Made by a program: the position numbers and the translations under genes. This document shows positions 34,856-44,449 of a stretch of DNA of 64,000 nt, piece by piece; position 1 is the first letter of the stretch, and every line of letters begins with the position of its first letter. The notes below the pieces were generated by a model. The model saw nothing but the letters and a program-made list of their open reading frames with translations. It did not search any database and was not told the DNA's origin. The DNA is from Cellulosimicrobium sp. ES-005 (GTDB lineage Bacteria > Actinomycetota > Actinomycetes > Actinomycetales > Cellulomonadaceae): contig NZ_CP159290.1 in assembly GCF_040448685.1 (NCBI RefSeq), positions 3,968,001 through 4,032,000 on the forward strand, written 5' to 3'.

Positions 34856-36844
34856 ATGACCACGACCCCGACCGTGCCCCGGACGACGGGGACCGGTGCC
34901 CGCCCCACGGACGGCGGACGGCCGGTCGTCCCCGCGACCGGGCGGCTGCAGCCGCTCGGCCTGGCGCAGGTGCGCATCACGGGCGGGTTCTGGGCCGAGC
35001 GCCAGGAGGTGAACCGCACCGCGACCCTCGCGCACATCGAGCACTGGCTCGAGGCCGAGGGCTGGCTGTCGAACTTCGACGCCGTCGCGCGCGGCGACGT
35101 CGCGACGACCCGCCGCGGCCGGGAGTTCAGCGACTCCGAGGTGTACAAGCTGCTCGAGGCGATGGCGTGGGAGCTCGGCCGCCGACCCGACGACGACCTC
35201 GAGCGCCGCTTCGCCGCGATCGTGCGGCGCGTCGCGGCGGCGCAGGCGCCGGACGGCTACCTCTGCACGCGGTTCGGCAGCCCCGGCCAGGACGCCCGGT
35301 ACACGGACCTCGAGTGGGGCCACGAGCTGTACGTCCAGGGGCACCTCATGCAGGCCGCCGTCGCGCGCGCCCGCACCGGCCACCCCGAGGACCTGCTGGT
35401 CGAGGTCGCGCGCCGGTCCGCGGACCACGTGTGCGAGGCGTTCGGGCCCGACGGCATCCAGGGCGTGTGCGGGCACGCCGAGATCGAGGTGGCGCTCGCG
35501 GAGCTCGGCCGCGCGCTCGACGAGCCGCGATACGTGCGGCAGGCGGCGCTGTTCGTCGAGCGCCGTGGTCAGGGCACCCTCGCGGACATCGAGTGGGGCC
35601 GCTCCTACTACCAGGACGACGTCCCCGTGCGCGAGGCCACCGTCTTCCGCGGTCACGCCGTGCGCGCCAACTACCTCGCCGCGGGCGCGATCGACGTCGC
35701 CGTCGAGACGGGCGACGACGCGCTCGTGGCCGCGGTCGCCCGGCAGTGGGAGCGCACGCAGGCCGCCCGCACCTACGTCACGGGCGGGCAGGGGTCGCAC
35801 CACCAGGACGAGGCGTTCGGCGACGACTTCGTCCTCCCGCCCGACCGCGCGTACTCCGAGACGTGCGCGTCGATCGGCTCGGTCATGGTCGCGTGGCGGC
35901 TCCTGCTCGCGCAGGGCGACCCGCGCTACGCCGACGTGGTCGAGCGCACGCTCTTCAACGTCGTCGCGACGTCGCCCGCGCACGACGGCCGCGCGTTCTA
36001 CTACGCGAACACGCTGCACCAGCGCGTCCCCGGCGAGCCGGCGGCCCCGGACCAGGTGAGCAAGCGCGCCGAGTCGTCGCTGCGCGCGCCGTGGTTCGAG
36101 GTGTCGTGCTGCCCGCCGAACGTCGCGCGCACGTTCGCCAGCCTCGCGGGGTATCTCGCGACGGTCGACGACGGCGGCGTGCAGCTCCACCAGTACGCGC
36201 CGAGCGAGGTCCGCGCGACGCTGCCGTCGGGCGAGCCGGTCGCGCTCGACGTCCAGACCGGCTACCCCGCGGACGGGCGCGTGCGCGTGCGCGTCGTGGA
36301 GGCGCCCGAGCGCTGGGCGCTCACCCTGCGCGTGCCCGCCTGGTCCGGGTCGGGGCGGCTCGTGGTCGACGACGGCCCGGCCCGCCAGGTGCCTGCGGGG
36401 ACCGTCGCGGTCCCCGACCTGCGCGCGGGCAGCGTCGTCACGCTCGAGCTCGACGTCGCGCCGCGGTTCCTCGTGCCCGACGAGCGCGTGGACGCCGTGC
36501 GCGGCTGCGTCGCCGTCCAGCGCGGCCCCGAGGTCCTGTGTGTGGAGTCCGTCGACCTGCCGGGCGGGCGCGACGTCGCCGACCTGCGCGTCGACGTGGC
36601 CGTGCCCCCGCGCGAGGAGGACGGGCGCGTCGTCGTGCGCGGGCTGCTCGTGGACCCGGCGACGGCTCCGTGGCCCTACACCCCGCTCCGCGGCGGGGCG
36701 CCCGGGCGGACGGGCGCCGACCGCCCGGGCGAGGAGCCGGTCGCGACGTCGGCGGAGGTCCCCGTCGACGTCCGGCTCGTGCCGTACCACGACTGGGCCG
36801 AGCGCGGCCCGTCGACGATGCGGGTCTGGCTGCCGACCCTCTGA
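34856..36844 (+). CDS. hypBA1: GH127 beta-L-arabinofuranosidase
   Basis: A 662-residue intracellular enzyme (no signal peptide) that cleaves beta-L-arabinofuranosides and yields L-arabinose. The key residues of the family, known from HypBA1 of Bifidobacterium longum, are visible: a Glu in HHQDEAFG (E319), zinc ligands E335 and C337 in YSETCAS, and the Cys pair C418/C419 in EVSCCPPN, one of which is the nucleophile. Spacing between them is almost the same as in HypBA1. GGAGGTG precedes the ATG at 34856. Last gene of the importer operon, so it acts on imported beta-arabinooligosaccharide. Its end is 25 bp from the convergent mutY. Confidence 0.93.
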   Translation: MTTTPTVPRTTGTGARPTDGGRPVVPATGRLQPLGLAQVRITGGFWAERQEVNRTATLAHIEHWLEAEGWLSNFDAVARGDVATTRRGREFSDSEVYKLLEAMAWELGRRPDDDLERRFAAIVRRVAAAQAPDGYLCTRFGSPGQDARYTDLEWGHELYVQGHLMQAAVARARTGHPEDLLVEVARRSADHVCEAFGPDGIQGVCGHAEIEVALAELGRALDEPRYVRQAALFVERRGQGTLADIEWGRSYYQDDVPVREATVFRGHAVRANYLAAGAIDVAVETGDDALVAAVARQWERTQAARTYVTGGQGSHHQDEAFGDDFVLPPDRAYSETCASIGSVMVAWRLLLAQGDPRYADVVERTLFNVVATSPAHDGRAFYYANTLHQRVPGEPAAPDQVSKRAESSLRAPWFEVSCCPPNVARTFASLAGYLATVDDGGVQLHQYAPSEVRATLPSGEPVALDVQTGYPADGRVRVRVVEAPERWALTLRVPAWSGSGRLVVDDGPARQVPAGTVAVPDLRAGSVVTLELDVAPRFLVPDERVDAVRGCVAVQRGPEVLCVESVDLPGGRDVADLRVDVAVPPREEDGRVVVRGLLVDPATAPWPYTPLRGGAPGRTGADRPGEEPVATSAEVPVDVRLVPYHDWAERGPSTMRVWLPTL

Positions 36845-36868
36845 CCCGGCGCCGGGGCCCGTGGCGGG

Positions 36869-37816
36869 TCAGGCGGGGAGGCGGTAGAGGTCGTCGACCT
36901 GCTCGACGAGCCCGTCCTCGACGAGGCTCGCGACGCAGCGGTCGAGCTGCGCGGCGTCGTGCCACACCTCGGTCACGACGCCGCGCGGCACCGGTCCCGG
37001 CGCGTCGCGCAGCACGGCCATGACCCGACCCCGCACCTGCCGGTCGGTGCCCGCCCAGGCCTGCGTGCGCCGTCGTCCCGCGTGCTCGTCGCCCGGGCGC
37101 CCGGCGAGGCGCCACGCGCACGCGTCGCGGACGGGGCAGACGCCGCAGCGCGGCGTCCGGGCCGTGCACACGAGCGCGCCGAGCTCCATCGAGGCGGCGG
37201 CCCAGAGCACCGCGTCCGCGTCGTCGGCAGGGGCGAGGGCGGCCGCCCTCGCGCGCTCGGCGGCCGTGTACGACGGCGCGGGCAGGGCGTCCCCGCCGAC
37301 GGCCCGCGCCAGGACGCGGCGCACGTTCGTGTCGACCACGACGGCGCGTCGGCCGTGCGCGAACGCGGTCACCGCCGCGGCGGTGTACTCGCCGACGCCC
37401 GGCAGCGCGCGCAGGGCGTCCTCGCCGTGCGGGACCTCGCCGCCGTGCCGCTCGACGACCGCCCGGGCGCACTCCTGCAGGCGCAGCGCGCGGCGGGGGT
37501 AGCCGAGGCGGCCCCAGGCGCGCAGCACGTCCGCCGTCGACGCCGCCGCGAGGTCCGCGGGCGTCGGCCAGCGATCCATCCACGCGCGCCACGCGGGCTC
37601 GACCCGGACCACCGGCGTCTGCTGGAGCATGACCTCGCTCACGAGGACGCCCCACGCGGTGCGGTCCGCGGCGCGCCACGGCAGGTCGCGCGCCGTCTCG
37701 CCGAACCAGCGCCCGACGGCGTCGTGCAGGTCGGCGTGCGGGTGCGGTCCCGCGGCAGCGGTGGTGACGGCGGCGGCGACGGGCGGTCGGGCCGGGCGCG
37801 CGGCCGGGGCGGTCAT
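36869..37816 (-). CDS. mutY: A/G-specific adenine glycosylase
   Basis: A 315-residue DNA repair enzyme that removes adenine opposite 8-oxoguanine. Seen are the start helix WGVLVSEVMLQQTPV, the helix-hairpin-helix with LPGVGEYTAAAV, the catalytic VVDTNVRRVL, and an iron-sulphur cluster loop with four cysteines in CTARTPRCGVCPVRDAC. It lacks the NUDIX-like C-terminal domain of E. coli MutY, as is usual in actinobacteria. ATG at 37816. In mycobacteria mutY is near disA and radA; here 9.3 kb of mainly arabinan and IS sequence separates them. Confidence 0.94.
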   Translation of the reverse strand: MTAPAARPARPPVAAAVTTAAAGPHPHADLHDAVGRWFGETARDLPWRAADRTAWGVLVSEVMLQQTPVVRVEPAWRAWMDRWPTPADLAAASTADVLRAWGRLGYPRRALRLQECARAVVERHGGEVPHGEDALRALPGVGEYTAAAVTAFAHGRRAVVVDTNVRRVLARAVGGDALPAPSYTAAERARAAALAPADDADAVLWAAASMELGALVCTARTPRCGVCPVRDACAWRLAGRPGDEHAGRRRTQAWAGTDRQVRGRVMAVLRDAPGPVPRGVVTEVWHDAAQLDRCVASLVEDGLVEQVDDLYRLPA

Positions 37817-38014
37817 GACGGCGGTCGTCCCTCTCGGTCGTCGGTCGGCCCCGTGCCGCCGGCGGGCCGGCGGTCGTGGCCGAGGCGGGCGCCGACGGGT
37901 CGGCGGAGGGACCCATTCTGCCCCGACCTGGGCGGTCGTCGGCGCGGCAGCACCGGGCGGGGCACCGGTCGCCGCTACCGTGGTCGCGACCAGCACCTGC
38001 ACGACGGAGGACCC

Positions 38015-38842
38015 GTGAGCACGCCGCGGACCGACCGCGCCCCGAGGCCGGGCGCCAGCCCCCGCAGCGGGCCGGGCGACCGGCCCACGCGCGGGGCGCT
38101 GCTCCGACGCCGCGTCGTCGCGCTCGCGCTGCTCGTCGGCCTCGTGGTGGGACTCGTCCTGCTCGGGCAGGTCGTCGTGCGGGCGGTGCAGCCGCTGCTC
38201 GCCGGCGACGAGCCCGCGCAGGAGGGCAAGTCCGCGCCGCCGACCCCGGAGGCGGCCGGACCGCCGCAGGACTGCACGGCGGCATCTCTCGAGCTCGGGC
38301 TGACGGCGAGCGCGGCGGAGTACGAGCCGGGACGCGCGGTCCAGCTCACCGTGACGCTCCGGCAGTCCGGCGGCCGCCCCTGCCTCGTCGACGGTTCGGA
38401 CGCCGGGCGTCAGGTGCAGATCTACTCCGGCGACGAGCTCGTCTGGTCGTCGGCCGACTGCGGCACGACGGAGCGGCTGCTGCTCATGAGCACCGGGGAC
38501 GAGGACCCGTCGAAGCTCGTGCGCTGGGACCGGCACCGCTCGGCCGAGGGGTGCGCGCCCGACCAGCCGGAGGTCGGGCCGGGCACGTACACCGCGGTCC
38601 TGAGCATCGCGGGCGTCGACGGCGCGACGAGCGAGCCCGTGACGTTCACGCTGCTCGAGCCGCCCCCGCCGTCCCCGGACCCCGCGGACACGACCGCCCC
38701 GGAGGACGGGACCGCGCCGCCGGCGGACGGTGCGACGCCGCCCGCGGACGGGACCGCCCCGCCGGCGGACGGTGCGACGCCGCCCGCGGACGGGGCCACC
38801 GCGCCGGCGGACGGGACCACCCCGCCCGGCGACGGCGCCTGA
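38015..38842 (+). CDS. Single-pass membrane protein with repetitive C-terminus
   Basis: A 275-residue protein with a basic cytoplasmic tail, one membrane helix at about residues 34-56 (VVALALLVGLVVGLVLLG) and an outer domain of about 150 residues with four cysteines that looks like a beta-sandwich (AVQLTVTLRQSGGRPCLVDG, DELVWSSADCG, AVLSIAGVDG). The last 50 residues are Pro-Ala-Asp-Gly repeats coded by 42-bp DNA repeats. The GTG at 38015 has GGAGG before it. It is divergent from mutY. A membrane protein also lies between disA and mutY in mycobacteria, so it may be the local counterpart. Function unknown. Confidence 0.78.
   Translation: MSTPRTDRAPRPGASPRSGPGDRPTRGALLRRRVVALALLVGLVVGLVLLGQVVVRAVQPLLAGDEPAQEGKSAPPTPEAAGPPQDCTAASLELGLTASAAEYEPGRAVQLTVTLRQSGGRPCLVDGSDAGRQVQIYSGDELVWSSADCGTTERLLLMSTGDEDPSKLVRWDRHRSAEGCAPDQPEVGPGTYTAVLSIAGVDGATSEPVTFTLLEPPPPSPDPADTTAPEDGTAPPADGATPPADGTAPPADGATPPADGATAPADGTTPPGDGA
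38705..38788 (+). repeat. Two 42-bp tandem repeats plus degenerate third copy
   Basis: Units 38705-38746 and 38747-38788 differ by one base and code for DGTAPPADGATPPA. A third, less exact unit runs to about 38833. In frame, so copy number can change without breaking the gene. Confidence 0.85.
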
Positions 38843-38914
38843 CGGGCGGGTGCGGGGCGGTCCCCGGCGGCGAACTCTGGCCGTCGTGGCGGGACACATC
38901 CTGCTGCCGTGCAC

Positions 38915-38965
38915 ACCCGGGGCGCGTGAAATCGATGGACACCACCTTTCGGTAGCGCCCCGGGT
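38915..38965 (+). terminator. Hairpin after the membrane-protein gene
   Basis: 11-bp perfect arms at 38915-38925 and 38955-38965 with a 29-nt loop. It would end the upstream transcript before the GH121-like promoter region. Confidence 0.5.
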
Positions 38966-39327
38966 CGCCCGCTCCTCCTGGCTGTGAGATTGCGTCGCAC
39001 GGGGCGCTGATGGCGTCGTACCAACGATCATCGGGCGCCGCACCGTTCCGTGGTGCTCCGGCGGACGAGGCAAAGTCGAGACCGAAAACCATTGCGGGCG
39101 GCCCTTCGTGGCTGGTTGACTGGCTCGCGTCTGGTGACCTCACCGCGGAGGTGCCCGGGGCCCCGGCCCCGGGCGCGAGCGCTCCACGGCGCGGCGCGAG
39201 GCGGCACGACGATCAGGGTCCCGCGCCCCGCAGCGGGGCGGGCGGACGAGGCAGTCCGCCCGTGCGAGGCGAGGCCCGTCGTCGTCCCGAAACCTGTTTT
39301 CCGGTTCCCGATGGAGAGGACTTGGTG
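38966..39327 (+). promoter_or_regulatory. Control region and structured leader of the GH121-like gene
   Basis: This 362-bp stretch without a gene holds GACCGAAAACCATTGCG at 39080-39096, also found exactly at 50507-50523 before the GH43 gene, and a weaker related palindrome at about 39284-39303 (CGAAACCTGTTTTCCGG). Hairpins at 39153-39174 (9-bp stem), and 39240-39261 (8-bp stem) lie between. The first site probably marks the promoter and binds the LacI regulator of the arabinoside locus; the hairpins make a structured mRNA leader. No clear -10 box was seen. Confidence 0.6.
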
Positions 39328-42300
39328 ATGTCGGGGAGAGCGTGGAGAAGGGTCGTCGCCTCGGCGATGACAGGTGCGATGGCCGTGACCGGCGTCGCGC
39401 TGGCACCGGGGGCGCAGGCCGACGTGGTGCCGGGCAACGAGAGCGACGTCGGTGTGTACACCGACGGCACGACCGACTCGATGGACATCGGAGACCCGGT
39501 CTACTCGAATCTGGACCAGGTCGCCGCGGCGCTGGAGCCAGGGGTCCCGTGGACCGCGGGCTCGATGCACGGGTCGATCTTCGAGAAGGACCGCGCGGCG
39601 GGCGGCACGGACTACTACCTGGACCGCGTGCTCGGGGTCAGCGGGACGTCGGGCAACACCGTGCTGCAGACGCGCGGCCGCTCGCTGTACCTGCGGGGCA
39701 ACAGCAACTGGGCGGTCATGGGCTTCGCGGGCTCCGCGTTCGCGGGCGGACCCAACAACCTCGGCAACCTCTACACCGTCACGGTCCCGGGGCAGACGAT
39801 CACCGAGGTCGGGGCGCAGCGCTTCAACGCGCCGAGCCACGCGAAGGCGCGGTACACGGTCGGGACGACGGGCGTCACCGCCGACCTCAAGAAGCTCATC
39901 ACGTACGACAACGTGGCGCTCTCGGCGATCACGTTCACCAACCCCGGCGCGAGCGACGTGACGTTCACGGTCCGCGCGGCGTCGCCGCTGGCGACCACGT
40001 CGACGGACGCGGCCGACGAGCTCACCGGGACGCGGACCCTGACGAGCGGGGCGAACAACGGTCTCGTCGACACCCCGTGGTCCGAGGTCACGGTCGGCCT
40101 CAAGGCGCCCGGGTTCGAGCGCGTGGGCACCAACCTCGACCGCGAGGTGACCGTCCCGGCGGGCGGTTCGGTCGACCTGTCCGTCCTCGGCGTGCTGTCC
40201 AGCGACACGCTCCCCGAGTCGGTCGAGAGCTTCCACGAGTACGCCGCGCTGTCGCCCGCGGAGGCGTTCCGCACCGGCGTGACGGAGTTCAACCGGCAGT
40301 GGGCGCAGGACATCCCGTACATCGACGTCCCGGACGAGGCGATCGAGAAGGCGATCGTCTACCGCTGGTGGGGCGAGCGGTACAACAGCCTGGACGCGAA
40401 CGAGCCGGGCTACGTGTACCAGTACCCGACGACGATCGAGGGCGTGAACCTCTACCAGAACTCGGTGGCGCTCACGCAGCCCATGCACCTGCAGGACACC
40501 AAGTGGATCCGCAACCCGTACCTCGGGTACGGCCAGATCCTCAACATCGGTGAGCTGTCCGGGTCGTCGGCGTTCCTCGACAGCCCGGGCCACACGAGCT
40601 GGAACAACCACTACTCGCAGTACCTCGGCACCGCGGGCCTCGAGGCCTACAACGTGCACGGCGGCGGTCCGGCGGTCGCCGAGCGCTTCGCGACGTACTT
40701 CGAGGGCGACGGCGTCGGTCAGCTCGAGCACTACGACGGCAACGACGACAAGCTCATCGCCTACGACACCAACTACATGCCCGGCAACGACTCCGACGCG
40801 ATCAGCTTCGGCTACCCCAAGGTGAACGCCGGGGCGCCGGGAGCGCGGACGATCGAGCGCCCGGAGTCCGCGTACGTGTGGGGCGCGTTCGACGCCGCGC
40901 GCCAGCTCTACGCGATGGCGGGCGCCGACCCGGCGAAGGTCGCCGAGATGGGTGACACGGCCGACGAGATCCGGGACGCGATCCTCGGCCGGCTGTGGAG
41001 CGAGGAGACGCGCATGTTCCTCGCGGGCACGTCGCACGGCGCGACGTCGGGCGGGAACCAGAACCCGCTCAGCGAGGCCGAGCGCGACCTCATCCCGGCG
41101 AAGGAGTCGAACCTCTACGACGTCTACGCGGAGAACCTCATCCCGTTCGAGGACGCGGACCGGTACGTCGACGGCTTCCGCTTCCTCCGGTACGGCGACA
41201 ACTTCCCGATCTTCCCGTTCTACACGGCCAACCAGTACGACCGGGCGAAGTACGGCATCGGGGGCTCGAACAACTTCTCCAACATCAACTTCACGGTCCA
41301 GTACCGCGGCGTGCGGTCCGCGCTGCGGCACTACGACCCCGACCACACGTACGTCACGCCCGAGTACGCCGCGAAGCTCCTCGACTGGATGGCGTGGAGC
41401 ATCTACCCGAACGGCAACGCGCTCGTGCCGAACCAGGCCGAGTACTACTCGAGCTGGAACGCGAGCACGCAGACGTTCAACCGCAACAACCCGAACCACG
41501 TGATGCTCGGCAACATGAACTACATCTACGTCGAGGACATGGGCGGCATCCAGCCGCGGTCCGACGACAAGATCGAGCTCTGGCCGATCGACCTCGGGTA
41601 CGACCACTTCATGGTCAACAACCTGCGGTACCACGGCAAGGACGTCACGATCATCTGGGACGAGGACGGCTCGCACTACGGCCTCGGCGAGGGCTACAGC
41701 CTGTTCGTCGACGGCGAGCGCAAGGCCGCGGCCGACGCGCTCGGCCGGTTCGTCTACGACCCGGCGGCCAACGAGGTCGTCGAGTCCGACGAGGGACTGG
41801 CCGTCGAGGTCGTCGACGACCAGGGCGCCGACCTGCCGACCGCGGTCGACACCCCGATCGAGGACGAGCGCGTCGTGTCCTACCTCAAGACCGCGGGCAT
41901 CGACCTCACCGAGGAGGCGGTCAACCTCGCGCGCGGGGCGGAGCTCTCGTCGTCGGCCACCCAGCAGGGTGCGCGCCCGACGCCGTGGCGTCAGTTCCAC
42001 ACGCCGGGCTGGAGCACGGGGTCGATGAACTACACCCCGGGCGCCATCACGGAGACCGAGCGTCCCGTGTCCCTCGCTGCGGTCACCGACGGCACGACCG
42101 TCAACGAGCCGTACTGGGGCAACTACGGGACCGAGGGCGACACGGGGTACGTCGAGCTCGACCTCGGCGAGCCCACGACGTTCGACAACGTCAAGGTCTG
42201 GTTCGTCAGCGACCGGCAGGCGGGCGGGTACCGCGAGCCGGTCCGGTACTCGATCCAGGTGCCCGACGGCTCGGGCGGCTGGACCTCGGTGCCGGACGCG

Positions 42301-44031
42301 TTCAAGGCGCCGAAGATCCCCGGCCCCAAGTTCAACGAGGCGCTCTTCGAGGCCGTGACGACCGACAAGGTCCGCGTCGCGTTCACGAACACGCCGAGCT
42401 ACTGGACGGCGATCTCGGAGATCCAGGTCTTCGACTCCGGCCGCGAGGTGCCCGAGGTCGTCAACGACGCCCCGACCGTCACGGTGAACGTCGACCGCTC
42501 CAAGGACGGCAACCTGTCCACGACGCTCGTCGGCACCGTGACCGACGACGGCATCCCCGACGACGGCACCCTCACCTCCGGGTGGACGACCGTCGCCGCC
42601 CCCGACGGCGCGAGCGTCATCTTCGGCGACGCCGACGCCCTGACCACGACGGTGACGGGCACGGTCGCGGGGGAGTACACGTTCCGCCTCACCGCGTCCG
42701 ACGGCGAGCTCACGACCGAGCGCGACGTCCAGGTCGAGCTCACCGAGAAGGCGACCTCCGCCGAGTTCGGCGCGCTCGCGACGATCACGACGAGCGGGTC
42801 GGCGTCGTGGGAGAACCCGCTGCGCGTCAACGAGTCCTCGACGCCCGGCAGCTCGAACCCGGGTGCGGGCAACGGCTGGGGCACGTGGGGCCAGGCCGCG
42901 AACGGGACGAGCGCGCAGACCGCCGCGTGGATCCGCTACGCGTGGCAGTCGCCGGTGCTCGTCGCCTCGACGGACATCTACTGGTACGACGACAACGGCG
43001 GGACGCGCATGCCGCGCGCGGACACCTACACCGTCGAGCACTCGCAGAACGGCACCGACTGGACGCCCGTGACCCTGACCGACGGCTCGACGTACGCGGG
43101 CGCGCTCCAGCGCAACACGTACAACCACCTGGAGTTCGAGCCCGTCGAGGCCAGCTACCTGCGCGTCCGGATCACCGGCGTGCAGACCGGCGGCGCCGGC
43201 ACCGGCATCCTGCGGTGGCGCGTCAACGGCGACACCGTGGACTCCGTGGCGAGCCCCGTGATCGTCCGGACCGTCACGGGCGAGGTCCCGACGCTCCCCG
43301 CGTCGCTCGACGTCGTCTACTCGAGCGGCCGCCGCGGCGCGGTCGACTTCACCTGGCAGCCGATCACGCCGGCCATGGTGGCGGAGACCAACGTCGAGCC
43401 GTTCATCGTCTACGGCACGAACACGACCTACGGCCTGATCGCCGAGGCCCAGGTCTACGTGCGGCCGGAGAACTCCCAGGGCGGCATCTCGATCCAGGGC
43501 GCCGAGCAGTTCGAGCAGAGCGTCGCCGTCGGCGAGCAGCCGTGGCTGCCCACGAAGGTCCTCGTGTCCTACAACGACGGCTCGCGCGACAACCAGGCGA
43601 TCGGCGTCGAGTGGGACTACGACGAGTCGGTCGTCCAGACGCCGGGCGTGTACGTGATCCAGGGCGACCTCGTCCTCCCGGACTACGTGAGCACCGCCGG
43701 CACCACCACGACGACGCTCACGCTCACCGTGGGCGACGGCGTCCCGGCCGGTCCGGCGGTCACCGTCACGGCCGAGACCCGCTGCCTCGCCGGCAAGGTC
43801 TACGTCGCGGTCCGGGCGCTCAACGACGACGCCGTGCCGCTCACGGTCCGTCTCGACACCCCGTTCGGCACCAAGACGTTCAACGGCGTCGAGCCCGGCA
43901 AGAACGCCTACCAGTCGTTCGCGTCGCGCACGACGTCGGTCGAGGCCGGCGCGGCCACGGTCGTGGCCACCGACGCCGAGGGGAGGTCGACGACGGTCAC
44001 CGCGCAGTACGACGCCGCCACCTGCGGCTGA
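39328..44031 (+). CDS. Large secreted glycoside hydrolase, probable GH121 beta-L-arabinobiosidase type
   Basis: A 1567-residue exported enzyme. Signal peptide of 31 residues ends GAQA. A beta-rich part (about 35-330) is followed by a helical barrel (about 335-770; VYRWWGERYNSL, WNNHYSQYLG, LWPIDLGYDHF) and a small beta domain. Then a discoidin-like domain (865-1035), an Ig-like domain (1050-1140), a second discoidin-like domain (1145-1300), Ig-like strands, and a C-terminal domain (1478-1567) shared with the GH43 protein. GGAGAGG precedes the ATG at 39328. The barrel type, the GH127 gene nearby and the shared control site point to GH121, which frees beta-arabinobiose; I could not verify catalytic residues, so another helical-barrel family remains possible. 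Confidence 0.6.
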   Translation: MSGRAWRRVVASAMTGAMAVTGVALAPGAQADVVPGNESDVGVYTDGTTDSMDIGDPVYSNLDQVAAALEPGVPWTAGSMHGSIFEKDRAAGGTDYYLDRVLGVSGTSGNTVLQTRGRSLYLRGNSNWAVMGFAGSAFAGGPNNLGNLYTVTVPGQTITEVGAQRFNAPSHAKARYTVGTTGVTADLKKLITYDNVALSAITFTNPGASDVTFTVRAASPLATTSTDAADELTGTRTLTSGANNGLVDTPWSEVTVGLKAPGFERVGTNLDREVTVPAGGSVDLSVLGVLSSDTLPESVESFHEYAALSPAEAFRTGVTEFNRQWAQDIPYIDVPDEAIEKAIVYRWWGERYNSLDANEPGYVYQYPTTIEGVNLYQNSVALTQPMHLQDTKWIRNPYLGYGQILNIGELSGSSAFLDSPGHTSWNNHYSQYLGTAGLEAYNVHGGGPAVAERFATYFEGDGVGQLEHYDGNDDKLIAYDTNYMPGNDSDAISFGYPKVNAGAPGARTIERPESAYVWGAFDAARQLYAMAGADPAKVAEMGDTADEIRDAILGRLWSEETRMFLAGTSHGATSGGNQNPLSEAERDLIPAKESNLYDVYAENLIPFEDADRYVDGFRFLRYGDNFPIFPFYTANQYDRAKYGIGGSNNFSNINFTVQYRGVRSALRHYDPDHTYVTPEYAAKLLDWMAWSIYPNGNALVPNQAEYYSSWNASTQTFNRNNPNHVMLGNMNYIYVEDMGGIQPRSDDKIELWPIDLGYDHFMVNNLRYHGKDVTIIWDEDGSHYGLGEGYSLFVDGERKAAADALGRFVYDPAANEVVESDEGLAVEVVDDQGADLPTAVDTPIEDERVVSYLKTAGIDLTEEAVNLARGAELSSSATQQGARPTPWRQFHTPGWSTGSMNYTPGAITETERPVSLAAVTDGTTVNEPYWGNYGTEGDTGYVELDLGEPTTFDNVKVWFVSDRQAGGYREPVRYSIQVPDGSGGWTSVPDAFKAPKIPGPKFNEALFEAVTTDKVRVAFTNTPSYWTAISEIQVFDSGREVPEVVNDAPTVTVNVDRSKDGNLSTTLVGTVTDDGIPDDGTLTSGWTTVAAPDGASVIFGDADALTTTVTGTVAGEYTFRLTASDGELTTERDVQVELTEKATSAEFGALATITTSGSASWENPLRVNESSTPGSSNPGAGNGWGTWGQAANGTSAQTAAWIRYAWQSPVLVASTDIYWYDDNGGTRMPRADTYTVEHSQNGTDWTPVTLTDGSTYAGALQRNTYNHLEFEPVEASYLRVRITGVQTGGAGTGILRWRVNGDTVDSVASPVIVRTVTGEVPTLPASLDVVYSSGRRGAVDFTWQPITPAMVAETNVEPFIVYGTNTTYGLIAEAQVYVRPENSQGGISIQGAEQFEQSVAVGEQPWLPTKVLVSYNDGSRDNQAIGVEWDYDESVVQTPGVYVIQGDLVLPDYVSTAGTTTTTLTLTVGDGVPAGPAVTVTAETRCLAGKVYVAVRALNDDAVPLTVRLDTPFGTKTFNGVEPGKNAYQSFASRTTSVEAGAATVVATDAEGRSTTVTAQYDAATCG

Positions 44032-44055
44032 CCCGCACCCTGCGCGTCGCACCAC

Positions 44056-44092
44056 GTCTCGCCCCGGTCCGTCCCACGGACCGGGGCGAGAC
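44056..44092 (+). terminator. Strong terminator after the GH121-like gene
   Basis: Perfect 17-bp arms at 44056-44072 and 44076-44092 with a CCC loop, 25 bp after the stop codon. Confidence 0.88.
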
Positions 44093-44105
44093 CTGTCTGC
44101 GCGAG

Positions 44106-44154
44106 GGCAAACCCGCCCCCGCGAGGTAGAGCCCTGGTTCCGCGAGGTAGAGCT
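44106..44154 (+). repeat. Left part of a 21-bp tandem repeat array, broken by the IS
   Basis: Units end in GCGAG: a 20-bp unit 44106-44125, a full 21-bp unit 44126-44146, then GTAGAGCT at 44147-44154, which is the first eight bases of a unit cut by the insertion element. The missing 13 bases of that unit are found after the element at 45535-45547. The same repeat occurs in the opposite orientation at 46182-46328. Confidence 0.75.
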
Positions 44155-44156
44155 GT

Positions 44157-44449
44157 GAGTCTTGCGGTGGCTGGTCTGGGATCGGCTGGTGAGGATGGCG
44201 TCGGCTGCTCGCCGTGGTCGTGACTCGAGGTAGAGCCGGCCCTGTTGGGGGTGCCCTGCTACGGATCTGTCCGGCTGGGGTGGGCGGCCGGCGCTGTTCT
44301 GGCCCACCTCGGTGTCCTGATCAGAAGGGTGTCCGCCCCGGTGGGGCGTGACTCGTCACAGTGTTGTCCCGAAGTGACTCCTACCCAGGCCGGCGCCGGC
44401 CGCCAGCGGCCGGACCGTCGTCCCTGGAGTAGGAAGGACCCGAGCCACC
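44157..44449 (+). ncRNA. Candidate bridge RNA region of the IS110 element
   Basis: This non-coding left end contains target-like CGAGGTAGAGCC at 44226-44237, with GTGGTCG at 44214-44220, both matching the host repeat at the insertion site. GGATCTGT at 44263-44270 resembles the right end of the element plus core (GGATCCGT at 45529-45536), and GACTC at 44350-44354 or 44376-44380 is complementary to GAGTC at the left end (44157-44161). Hairpins CGCCCC/GGGGCG (44334-44348) and GTGAC/GTCAC (44348-44359) are present. These are the kinds of guides expected of target and donor loops. RNA limits are unknown; the assignment is inferred. Confidence 0.45.

Noticed and set aside
39028-44307. A 1759-codon open frame on the minus strand across the GH121-like gene
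   Set aside because: It is the shadow of a high-GC gene: its product is Arg, Val, Asp and Gly rich, without domains, and the plus-strand frame has signal peptide, ribosome site and clear domains.
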